DNA of 64,000 bases from Volutella citrinella (taxonomy: Eukaryota; Ascomycota; Sordariomycetes; Hypocreales; Nectriaceae): positions 1,612,001 to 1,676,000 of the forward strand of contig JAWZSP010000008.1 in the NCBI GenBank assembly GCA_034401135.1, given 5' to 3'. The notes under the pieces were generated by a model that saw only the letters and a program-made list of their open reading frames with translations, had not been told where the DNA came from and did no database searches. Made by a program: the position numbers and the translations under genes. Each line of letters begins with the position of its first letter. The stretch's first letter is position 1. Shown in pieces: positions 46,494 through 55,572 of this stretch.

Positions 46494-47352
46494 TTTGAAG
46501 GGCGATTTGGTCTTGTTTTGTTTTGTTTTGTTTTAGAGTGCTGAAAGATCAGGATGTAAAGTGTTTGAATGCCTTTGTTGCATAACAGCTTCGTCTGCCA
46601 TGTGCAGGGGAAATGCCCTGTTTAATATTCCTCTCTCAAGTTGCCCAGGCATTGCAGTGTAGATAGGACTTTCAGCGGTTTGAAAGGGCCACAGCCCCTT
46701 CCAAAGCCAAAAGGGTCACTTGCTGCGACATGGCAGACACGGATTTGCATCAGACGTCCATTACAGTCAGTGCTGGTGGCCAATGTCAGCAGTGATGAGC
46801 CTGGTAGCACTCGGCTGATGTCACTGGCGCAGATCCTATGGATGCATGGCTGACTGCCCGCCCTCGTGTCACCAACCCAGCAAGGCTCAGTCCGTCGAGA
46901 ACGGCCAAACGGTCCGCAGCAGGATCTGCATGGCAAATCAAGGCAGCGCGCTCTGGTTACAGTTGCAAGTGCCTGGATTTGTGGCAGCAAGCGCTCAAGC
47001 AGCAATTGCGTCAAGGCAGGATGGACCCTGTCACCGCCTGCTTTATTCGAAGGTGATGTTGCGATATCACGTGGTTGGCAAGACAATTTCTCTTCCTGCT
47101 GTTACCCTATCGGCGCAGCAACAGAATGGCCCTGCCGACCAGTGTTTCGGCCCATCCGTGGCTGACGGTATGTCGCATCTGATGGCTGTCAAGGCTGTGC
47201 ATAGCGCCTTGCAGGCTGAGCAGAATCCTGGTGGGTGGTGAGCCAATCAATATCGCCCAGGATGAATGTCGCAGAGGCCGCCAGGGTCATGGCCCCAAGT
47301 GTGGGGATCCATCTTCATCACTCCAAGTCCAAAGTCGCACAATCGCAGAGTC
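46494..47352. promoter_or_regulatory. Divergent promoter region between GPI protein A and the NACHT gene
   Basis: No gene is supported. The leader of the GPI protein gene contains a (TTTTG)n run (about 46513-46534). The right half is the upstream flank of the receptor gene. Confidence 0.45.
46513..46534. repeat. (TTTTG)n microsatellite
   Basis: About four copies of TTTTG lie some 20 bp upstream of the start codon of GPI protein A, probably in its 5' leader. Confidence 0.8.
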
Positions 47353-50300
47353 ATGGAGGCGGCCGGGCTGGCCATTGGTGTCGTCGGGCTCGCCGGTCTG
47401 TTCAAGACATGCCTGGAAGCCCTCGATACATTTCAGTCCTACCAGTCCTACTCCAGTGACTCGGCCACACTCGCTGCCCGCTTTCGAGCTGAGAGACTCC
47501 GCCTGTTGCAGTGGGGTCGCTCTGTCGGCTTCGAGGACGGCTGCTTGCTGGCAAGGCACGATCCCGCGCTGGATGATAGCGAGGTATTCTCGGCCGTAAA
47601 GGATCACCTGGACTTCATCCGCGACATCTGCACCGCTGGACCGGGGGCGGCCGATGTCAAGGGAACCCTGGGTTCGCGGACTCGCAGCTCGAACCGCACA
47701 CATGCAGCAGCTCCCGACCAGCGAGCCCTTGAATCGAGGAGGAAGAAGCTGGTTTGGGCATTTCGAGGCAAAAACAAGAGCGAGGACCAACTTAAACTGC
47801 TGAGTGGGTTGTTGCAGCAACTACACCATCTAGTCCCGGGTGAACGCCAAGAGGCGGCGTCGACAGACCCCGGGCCCCCGCCTCATGGCCTTACTGCTCC
47901 TTCAGAGCTACAAGCGTTTCTCGAAAGATTGGCTGGGGAACAAAAAGGTGAGAATATTTGACTGTCGTTGAATACGCTTTGCTGTTATTCTGGGACTGAC
48001 AGATGACAGCAAAAACTCAAAAAGACATTCAGTACTGGCTGACTGGCCAGCAGCATTCGTCAAACGACATTTATGATGAATCTTTGCGTAGAAGACTGGA
48101 TGGCACGTGTGACTGGATCCTGGAGAACCCCAAGTATCAGCGCTGGGCGGCATCGACGTCGCTCCCTCCACATGAGCGGATGCTATGGGTCAACGGGCCA
48201 GCGGGCTTTGGAAAGACCATCGTCTGCGCTCGCGTGATACGGCACCTCACTGCCACTCTAGGGAACCCAGTTTCCTACTTTTTCTTCTCGGCCGATTACG
48301 AGAGCCGAGATGACCCTCTCGCGGCCTTGCGCTCGTGGGTCCACCAAATCGTGTGCCAGGACGAGGCAGCCTTCGAAGTGGTTTACAAGGCATGGCTTAC
48401 CCACGACAAGCCAGTAGCAAGCAGTTCCGTCATCGAGCAGCTTGCCCGGGATGTACTTGACCGCGAAGCCGAAGATGTCCTCGTACTAGATGGCGTAGAC
48501 GAGTGCACCGCGAACAGCAGCTACGGCGTCGGAGCACTGGAGCTCATCAGGGAGTTGGTCGCCAACTCGGCCACTCGAGTCCTCCTATTCAGCCGTAACG
48601 AACCCCATATCCGCCGAGCACTGTCCGACGAGGGCTTGATCCAGGCTCTAGAGTACAGGGTCACGCCCAGCGACGTCCGGGACGATATCATGCTCTTCTC
48701 GAGGAGCACCGTGGATCGCAGACTGTACAACAAGAGCAGCCAGATCAAGGCTGAGATTTCGCAAGACATGGCAGACCGCTGCAACGGCCAGTTCCTCTGG
48801 ATCAAGATGGGCGAGGAGATCCTAAGGCCGGGGATGAACAAGAAGCAGCTCCAGCGTGTCATCAACGAGATCCCCAGCGGACTCGAGAGGGTCTACGAGA
48901 GGAACTGGGTTGTGATACAAAATCTGCCAGACTGGGACAGGAGCCGCACAATTTCTTTACTCCGGTGGGCGGCGCTGTCTGTGCGGCCACTCACGGTCAA
49001 GGAGATGTCGGAGGCTGTCCTCATCGATCTGGAAAGCGACGACTTCCCCAGTGACGAGTTCCCTGACTCGATAGACGAAGAATACGTCAACAGCGAGATG
49101 ACGGGCCTCTGCGGCTCCCTCCTGGAAGTCCGACACGGAGCATCCGGCGCCCTCCCCGGCAAATGGACAGTACAGCTCTCGCATTTTTCCGTCAAGGAGT
49201 TTCTGCTTGCCAAATTCCTGGACCCAGGCCTGACTGCAACTCCAGTGGTCAGGCTGGACAGCCGGGACCTGGAGGGGACGAATAGCGACATCCTTGCCAG
49301 GGCGTGCATCCATTACCTGACCTACCCGTCCGTGTGGGAGGCCTCGAGCACAGAGACGTCTGATGGCGGGTTCGATGCTGCCTTTCTAGAGTATGCCGCG
49401 GCGTGTTGGCATATTCACCTGCGTTCTGCCACGCTTCGTGATGGCGAGCTCATCGGCGTTGCGGCCAAGTTTCTGAGCCCAGACAACCCAAATTGGGCGG
49501 ACTGGGCCAAGTGGTACAACGACAAGGAGGACGAGAAGGTCCAGTTTGACCGGGAGCGCTACGACCCCGGCGACCCGGACCAGAACCCGGACCTGCTGGA
49601 TATGACGAGCCAGCTGAACGTGGTCGCGTTCATTGACGAGGATGGAGAGCTGTACCGTATGGACTATGCTAGGGGCCATCTCTCATACGCCTGCAGGCTC
49701 GGAGTACCTGACAAGGTCCTCCTGCAGCTGATCAAGGTGCACAAATGCGACCTGGAGGCGGCAGATATCCGCGGACGCACAGCCCTGCATCACTGCTCCC
49801 TCTCTGGTGACGTCGCCCAAGCCCGGATGCTCCTTGATGCCGGCGCGTCCACTGAGGCTCTCGACGGTGCAGACTTGGGCCCCCTCCACCTTGCTGGGCT
49901 GTCCGGGCACGCCGCAATCGTCGACTTGCTGCTGGCCAGAGGCGCCAACGTCCACGGGTCAGAGGACAGCGAGTGCTCGCCGTTGCTGGCGAGCACTCGA
50001 GGCGGCAGCGTCGCCGTCTTCGAGGCCCTGATAGCGCATGGGGCAGACATTACCATCGGGAGCCCATGGGGCTTCATTATCCTACACGCGTGCTGTTCGC
50101 ATAATCAGGGGCAGCTGCTCGACATCCTCATCCAGCGAGGCGCCGACTTGAACATCCTCAACGAGCACGGCTGGACGCCCCTGCACGTCGCCCTGAACTC
50201 CCGATCGGACACGTGCTACAACCTGCTCATCGACAGCGGCTGCGACATTGCGATAGTCGACGGCGAGGAGTGGACGCCTCTCCACTTCGCGACCAACAAG

Positions 50301-50705
50301 GGCCTGCTCGAGGTCAGCGGGAGGCTGGTCCGGATGGGCGCCAACATCGAGGCCCGCACCGACGACGGCTACACGCCCCTGGGGCTTGCGGTCGAGGGGG
50401 GCTCGCTGGAGGTGGCCAGGCTCCTGCTTGAGAGCGGCGCTGACACGGAGGCCCGGAACGACAAGGGGCATACTGCCCTCTGGATGGCGGTGACTGGCGA
50501 GCTTGAGGACTTGGTCAAGCTCCTTGTGGATAACGGGGCCAACATTGAGGCCCAGGCTGACGAAGCCCCGACGCCTCTGGGCTTTGCGACCTCGAAAGGG
50601 ATGTCCAGCATGGCTCGGCTGCTGCTGGACAAGGGCGCAGACCCCAGGTCGGCCACGGGTATCTCTAGATCGCAGGCTGTTCATCAAGTAGATCCGGGGA
50701 CGTGA
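47353..50705 (+). CDS. HeLo-NACHT-ankyrin NOD-like receptor
   Basis: Two exons (47353-47947, 48010-50705) encode 1,096 residues. The N-terminus MEAAGLAIGVVGLAGLFKTC followed by RFRAERLRLLQWGRSVGFED matches the HeLo domain family known from HET-S and related fungal cell-death effectors (residues about 1-150). The NACHT ATPase has Walker A GPAGFGKT (261-268) and Walker B VLVLDGVDEC (about 355-364), followed by winged-helix-like sequence (RWAALSVRPLTVKEMSEAVL). From about residue 780 there are nine clear ankyrin repeats, with a tenth degenerate one before them; repeats 6-8 are the most regular. Such receptors act in non-self recognition and programmed cell death. The acceptor at 48009 was chosen because it alone restores the frame. 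Two related GPI-anchored secreted proteins flank this gene on either side. Confidence 0.9.
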
Positions 50706-50924
50706 AAAGAGCCATGCCCCCTTTGGAGTCCGGCTCATTGAGAGCGAGAGACGACATGATCACGCGAAACAGTACAACAACCAAACCAGTCATGGCGGTT
50801 ATCCGGCCCTTTGTAAGTGGCAAGCGCTCATATTACTACTATCTAAATCATGCTTTTTATCCAACTACTACCCAGTACAAGGCCACCTCAGCAGTCGAGC
50901 CACACTCTAAGCCGTCCGATTAAT

Positions 50925-51602
50925 CTACAGCATGCCGGCGTAGATGGCAGCACCAGCGGCCAGGCAAGGCCCGAGGAGGGCAGCGGCAGTGGGCATGGCG
51001 GCGGCATTGCCAGAGGCGCTGGTGGTGGTGGAGCTGCTCGGGGTCTGAGCCGCGCCAGAACCGCCCTGGGAGCCGCCGGTGGACGAAGAGCCGCCGGGGG
51101 TGGCCGCTGATGGGGCAGCTGACGTCGTCTTGTCGTCCTTGCTGTCGGCTCCCGACTTGTCATCGGCCGCCGTCGGGCTGGAGGGGGCAGCCCGGGTCAT
51201 GGTGGGGAGGGCAGCGCTGTCGGTGATACTGCTCTCCATGGTGTCCTTGTCGCCCTCGGCGCTCTTGGTCGGCTCCAGCTTGGCCGTCGAGGCCGGCGCG
51301 TTGCCGTTCAGCGTCTTGAGGTCGAGGAACTCGGGCGAGTAGGTGTCGGTGCCCTTGTACGAGCCGCACCCGGGGACCGTCGTCTTGGGGGGCGCCCGAC
51401 CGCCGCCGCAGTCGAGGGCCTTGCAGATCTCGCCCGTGTCGGGGACGTACCAGACGCGGGTGGCGTACGGCGGGATGTCAGGGCGAGTCGCGATCTTGAC
51501 GACTGAGTCGTAGTAGGTGCAGCCCTTGATGTCCGTCTTGGCGGCGGCGGGCGAGGCGGCGAGAAGGACGCCCGCGGCGATGGTCAGAATCTTGGAAACC
51601 AT
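50925..51602 (-). CDS. Secreted, probably GPI-anchored protein (paralogue B, CGGGRAPPKTTVPGC type)
   Basis: One exon encodes 225 residues. A signal peptide (MVSKILTIAAGVLLAASPAA) is followed by a Cys-containing core: KGCTYY, WYVPDTGEICKALDCGGG, RAPPKTTVPGC and YKGTDTYSPEF. A long Ser/Thr/Ala/Asp stalk then leads to a hydrophobic GPI-type tail (AAALLGPCLAAGAAIYAGML). Related proteins with the TGEIC / CGGGRAPPKTTVPGC core are widespread in Sordariomycetes, sometimes labelled as siderophore-related without proof. The W-x4-T-G-E-x-C-x-A motif and the MVS...signal are shared with paralogue A at 45918-46493. The gene is convergent with the NACHT gene (219 bp between stop codons). Confidence 0.83.
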   Translation of the reverse strand: MVSKILTIAAGVLLAASPAAAKTDIKGCTYYDSVVKIATRPDIPPYATRVWYVPDTGEICKALDCGGGRAPPKTTVPGCGSYKGTDTYSPEFLDLKTLNGNAPASTAKLEPTKSAEGDKDTMESSITDSAALPTMTRAAPSSPTAADDKSGADSKDDKTTSAAPSAATPGGSSSTGGSQGGSGAAQTPSSSTTTSASGNAAAMPTAAALLGPCLAAGAAIYAGML

Positions 51603-52716
51603 GGTGTAGTCTGTCTGTCTGGCTGTATGTCTGTCTGTGTCTTGGCTTTTGTTTTCTTGGTGTTGAGGAAACGAATGGACGAAGCTGTGTGCAGCAACGG
51701 GGTGTTAGCGAGCGATGGGCAGAACGGATTCCTGCTTGGAAAGGGAAGAAGAACAGGCAGGGCTCAAGTAGGAAAAGGAAGAGGCTCCTTTCTTCTGGGG
51801 TGGGATTGTGCGTCAACAGGCATCGGAGCCGAACCCTTACCCAAGATGGAAATCAGCGATGGTGTTAGTCCCTGAATGAGCTCACTACCCATGGGCCTTC
51901 CCCCCCCACACTACGCGCCAGAGATGCACCCGAGATGAGAGCCGCGAGAGTCTCTGCGACAAGGCTTGCTTGAATGCGACTCTGCTGCAAGCCCTTCCCT
52001 CGTCACGCCTCCAGACGAGAAGAGAGGCCATGAAGACAAGGCCGAAGGCACATTCACGAACCCGAACCCTTGCCTCAGCTTCTTTCTCCTCAGCTCATCC
52101 ACCACCACCGGCCGACCGAAAGGCCGACACTAGAGAATCACATCCTGGCTTACAAAATCCTGCCAATTCCCATGGTGTGGTGCGCATGATTCTAGTTCCG
52201 CCCGCTCACTCCACCCGGCGTCATCGGCCCCGGATTGAGGCGCCTACCAGTCGTGTTTCAGGGGACGAGGCGCCTGAAGCTGGCGCTACTCTTGGGCGCC
52301 ATCGCCCCAAAATGCGCCCAATCTCTTTATAATTGGCGGTGGATGCCTCGCACCCCTGCTCGGCCACTACGCAAAACGACAATGCCCGGTCAGCGGCACA
52401 CTCCTAGCCGATTGAACAGGCGAGGGAATACGTGTATTATAGGTATTGATACTACGAGTACCAATAACACGATGCGATCAAGGAAGAGGAAGTGGTGGGC
52501 ACAATTTCTGAAATAGACCGGCCAATGGCCAAGGGGATGACAGACCATTCTAATGATAGTCGCACGTATTCGACCCACCGCCAGTATGCCGGCAGTTGAA
52601 TCTATCAACCCGAGCAATGCTGCAGTCGATCAGGGCATGTTTCAAATTGCGGATCAGAGAGTGTTGAAATGCAAACCGCCACTGTCCGGCAACCAGCACC
52701 CGGAGGTCCCTCCACG
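51603..52716. other. Intergenic region upstream of GPI protein B
   Basis: No gene is supported. A (TCTG)n run lies just upstream of the start codon of GPI protein B (about 51610-51638). The rest is its promoter and the 3' flank of the tautomerase-family gene. Confidence 0.45.
51610..51638. repeat. Imperfect (TCTG)n microsatellite
   Basis: Tandem TCTG units with interruptions lie in the probable 5' leader of GPI protein B. Both GPI paralogues thus have simple repeats directly before the ATG. Confidence 0.7.
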
Positions 52717-53293
52717 TCAGGAATCGAATCCAGGCCACTGCTCTACCTCATCTACCAGGTCCGCAAACCCTTCGTCCCCCCTTGCCGCCCTCTCCTTGAA
52801 AGCCGCATGGTTCTCCTTGGCCCACGGAAGCTCGTTCCCTGCGGTCGGCACCGTGAACCCCGCCTTCATCCCCGCGATGAGCTCGCCCGTGATCCATACC
52901 GTCTGCAGCTCCAGCTCCGGAGCCGGCGGCGCTCCCTCCTTGGCCTCGGGGTGGACCACGCGGCCCCACGCGGCATGAACATCTCGGCAGAGGCTGTCAA
53001 AGTCCTCCTGGGTGCGCGTCGGTCCCTGGCGCACGCGAGCGAGGATGCGATTGGAGAGTCGCTGTGTTGGGTTTTATTAGTCACATTCACACACACCATA
53101 TCAGACGAGACTACCCGCGTACAGGCTTTCCCCCGACGTAGATGGGATTGGTCGATGCGTCCGTGAAGAGCACGTTGATGAACCATCGCGGAGCCCCAAA
53201 CTTGGAAGCATGTATCGTCGTGATCTCCTCTGCGAGGGCGCCCTTTTGTGAGTCCGTCAGGGGCACGGCGTGGAATACTTCGTAGAGGGGCAT
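52717..53293 (-). CDS. Tautomerase-superfamily protein (4-oxalocrotonate tautomerase / cis-CaaD-like)
   Basis: Two exons (53123-53293, 52717-53061; minus strand) encode 171 residues. The start at 53293 was chosen over an upstream in-frame ATG at 53329 because it gives MPLYEVFHAV, placing the catalytic Pro right after the initiator Met, as in the tautomerase superfamily. Further matches are APRWFINVLFTD, YVGGKPRLSNRILARVR across the intron, and DFDSLCRDVHAAWG. Members catalyse keto-enol tautomerisation or hydrolytic dehalogenation using the N-terminal Pro. The fungal group is mostly uncharacterised, so the substrate is unknown. A Trp-rich C-terminal extension (LPWAKENHAAFKERAARG) ends in DS. 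Confidence 0.82.
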
Positions 53294-54007
53294 GCTGGCG
53301 ACGAGACGAAGCAACAAGGCACAGGCCAATCGATAAGTATTTCAATACTGTTAGTCGCCGCGAGGCTTTGGGAGAGCCGGACTTGTCACAGAATCCAAGA
53401 AGAGCGTTTCATTTATAAGCTGGCCGGTGAGTATCGGGCAGAAGTCCAGAGACGCCCTTCGGATGACATGAACTCCTACTAGGAGTATGTCCTGGACTAC
53501 ATCGGAGCATTGAGCAACAGGAGGATACGACATCTTGGGTCCAAGATTTCATTCAATGACGATTATACAAGTGCCACCTACATCCCATTCAGCTTGGCGA
53601 TGCGGCAACTACTTTGGCTGAGAATCAACCCTTCGGTGGGTTCCAGGTCTGGCCAGTCATATGCCGATTCCTAAATTTCATACCAAGATCCTAAGTAGCA
53701 CCATGGTGGGGCTGGCAACAAGAGAGCTTCGTCTTGATGGTTGGACCAGGGCCGATGCTACAGCGAGAAAACGCATCACAACCACTGGGCAACCCGCCTT
53801 CTTGTGCCAGATTCAAGCATCTTGAGCAATTCTACGATCAAGTTCACGTGGGAAGGGGAAGTGGCACGGGTTCATAGAGTGAAGTAATAGTTCGTATCAA
53901 TAAACAGTTTGATGAAACGAAAACGAAGCAATCCTAGTATTAAAAGCCGTTTACACTAACGGCAAACCCATCACAGACGTTTTGGCGAATGAGAGAAATT
54001 CCACTTT
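53294..54007. other. Intergenic region: tautomerase promoter and CPC1 3' flank
   Basis: No gene is supported. The right part is A/T-rich and fits the CPC1 3' UTR. Confidence 0.5.
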
Positions 54008-54775
54008 TTAGTTTTGCGCTCCAGAGTGCGCAAGCGCCATCTTCTTCCAATGGTCTCGCTCAGCTTCTAGCTTCAAGATCCTCTCCTCAAGCTCATCCAA
54101 TCGAGCGGCCTTGCGCTCTCGCGACTTGCGAGCAGCCAAGGTGTTGCGGGCACGCTTCATGGCGACATTGTCAGTGGGGTCATCCACAATGATAGGAGGC
54201 AATGGCTTGTCTCGCTTGCGGGCGTTGACACCAGAGACTGATGAGTGCCGGGCAGAAGTAGTGGGCGAGTTGCCCGACTTCCGGCGACCAGAAGACGAGG
54301 AACGACCGACCGAGTCGAGATCGTCCGACTTCTGAGCTGGCGAGTTGTTCAAGCTGGACTGCTCGGGGAGAACAGCGGTGTTGTCTTGCGGGAACAAGGG
54401 GAACCAGGGGTCGCCGCCAGCACCCTCAAAGTCGGCGGTTCCGAAGTTGGGAGACACGTCGTAGCCATCAAAGTCAGGGGACTCGTTGTAGATGGACGGC
54501 GAGGTCAGGGCCGTGAGGGCCGATGAATTCGGAGCCGACATGAAAGGCTCTTGGACAAGAAGATCCTGGGGAGAAATAGTCCCCAGGTTCGAGGTGGAGC
54601 TGTTGGCACTGGCAGTGAAATCAAAGACAGTGGGAACAGCAGGCGAGGAGAAGGCCGTGTGGGCCCCGCCCTCGAAGGCAGTGAACTCTTCGAGTTCGAC
54701 GTCTGGGGATGAATGTGAGCTTGACGTCCAGGAAGAGTTAGAGTTAGACAAATACGAACCTGCGGCGTTCATCAT
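54008..54775 (-). CDS. CPC1: Cross-pathway control bZIP transcription factor CPC1 (GCN4 homologue)
   Basis: The C-terminal end has the GCN4/CPC1 signature: DKPLPPIIVDDPTDNVAMKR, basic region RARNTLAARKSRERKAARL and a leucine zipper LDELEERILKLEAERDHWKK. An acidic/aromatic activation region (VELEEFTAFEGG, FDFTASANS, DPWFPLFPQDN) lies before it. From the first in-frame ATG at 54775 the protein has 255 residues, close to CPC-1 of Neurospora (about 270). The same frame, however, stays open without any ATG to about 55588 and looks protein-like (HQDFVLFDQP, NQRVAQLLQAIGHQSP). The true N-terminus may therefore be longer, through a non-AUG start or a spliced 5' exon (for example the ATG at 55572 joined across an intron 55424-55551). 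CPC1 activates amino-acid biosynthesis genes on starvation. The leader holds uORFs and the promoter a CPC1 site. Confidence 0.85.
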   Translation of the reverse strand: MMNAAGSYLSNSNSSWTSSSHSSPDVELEEFTAFEGGAHTAFSSPAVPTVFDFTASANSSTSNLGTISPQDLLVQEPFMSAPNSSALTALTSPSIYNESPDFDGYDVSPNFGTADFEGAGGDPWFPLFPQDNTAVLPEQSSLNNSPAQKSDDLDSVGRSSSSGRRKSGNSPTTSARHSSVSGVNARKRDKPLPPIIVDDPTDNVAMKRARNTLAARKSRERKAARLDELEERILKLEAERDHWKKMALAHSGAQN

Positions 54776-55061
54776 CTTGGCGGTTTGTGGGACGCTTCCG
54801 TTGCTATTGGAGAAAAGAGGCACAGGAGGTCTAGCAGATCGGGACTGCTGGTTCAAGGTGGTGGACGACGAAGGAGCCGAAGAAGCGTAAAACTGATTCG
54901 CGAGGCGGTTTGCGTTGGCAGGAGACTGATGACCAATAGCCTGGAGTAATTGGGCTACTCGTTGATTCTGAATCTGAACAGCGGAGGAACCGGGCTGTTG
55001 ACGACGATATTGCTGGTGAGACGAGTGACGACGCTGGCTATTCAGCGAGGTTGTAGACCGA

Positions 55062-55166
55062 TTAGGCTGGTCGAACAAGACAAAGTCCTGATGAGCTGTT
55101 TCGGGACTCTGGAGTGGCTGTTGCGCGGGTGGTGCCGGCAGGGACGAATTGGTGGAGGGAAGCCAT
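55062..55166 (-). other. uORF3 in the CPC1 leader, strong initiation context
   Basis: A 34-codon frame with stop starts in the context TCACCATGG, the best Kozak match in the leader. It is out of phase with the CPC1 frame and ends 286 bp before the AUG at 54775. If transcribed, it would strongly compete for scanning ribosomes. Confidence 0.4.
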
Positions 55167-55377
55167 GGTGACTGGGGATCCGTAGTGAAGACTGGGAAGT
55201 CTTGGCCTGAAATGTTGGCGGTTGGGACGGAACTTGAGCTGATGCTGTTCAAAGCAGGGCTATAGTTCAGGTCGACCAAAAGGTGAGCTGAACGGGGAGA
55301 TTGAGTGGGGAGGGAACTGTTTGTGTTCTGGGACTGAATCTTGGCGGTGGGAGAGGGGACCTCTGGGGGGGAAGTAT

Positions 55378-55497
55378 TTAGAACATCTTGATGGTCGCCT
55401 TGGGCGTCGCGTAAATCTTGAATCTGTATGTGATGAATGTTTGGGGGGTGGAGAGGAGAAAGAAGAGGGAAGTTGGTGACTGGAAAATGGGGAGCAT
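55378..55497 (-). other. uORF2 in the CPC1 leader
   Basis: This is a 39-codon frame plus stop (begins MLPIF, ends TIKMF). Neurospora cpc-1 is known to have two upstream ORFs, of about 20 and 41 codons. The size match supports a conserved GCN4-like translational control. Confidence 0.55.
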
Positions 55498-55506
55498 TTG
55501 TATTTC

Positions 55507-55572
55507 TCAGGCAGCAACCCGCCGGTGCGCCAGGGTTGTGCGCGCAGGTACGGCGGGGGGCAAGTGGGACAT
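55507..55572 (-). other. uORF1 in the CPC1 leader
   Basis: This is a 21-codon frame plus stop (begins MSHLPP) that ends 9 bp before the uORF2 start. The order short uORF, then longer uORF, fits the cpc-1 pattern. Alternatively this ATG is the start of a spliced CPC1 first exon. Confidence 0.5.

Noticed and set aside
52715..52770. tRNA-like words (GGTAGAGCA and GGATTCGATTCC on the minus strand)
   Set aside because: The spacing leaves no room for an anticodon arm, and the bases code for the conserved C-terminus of the tautomerase-family protein.
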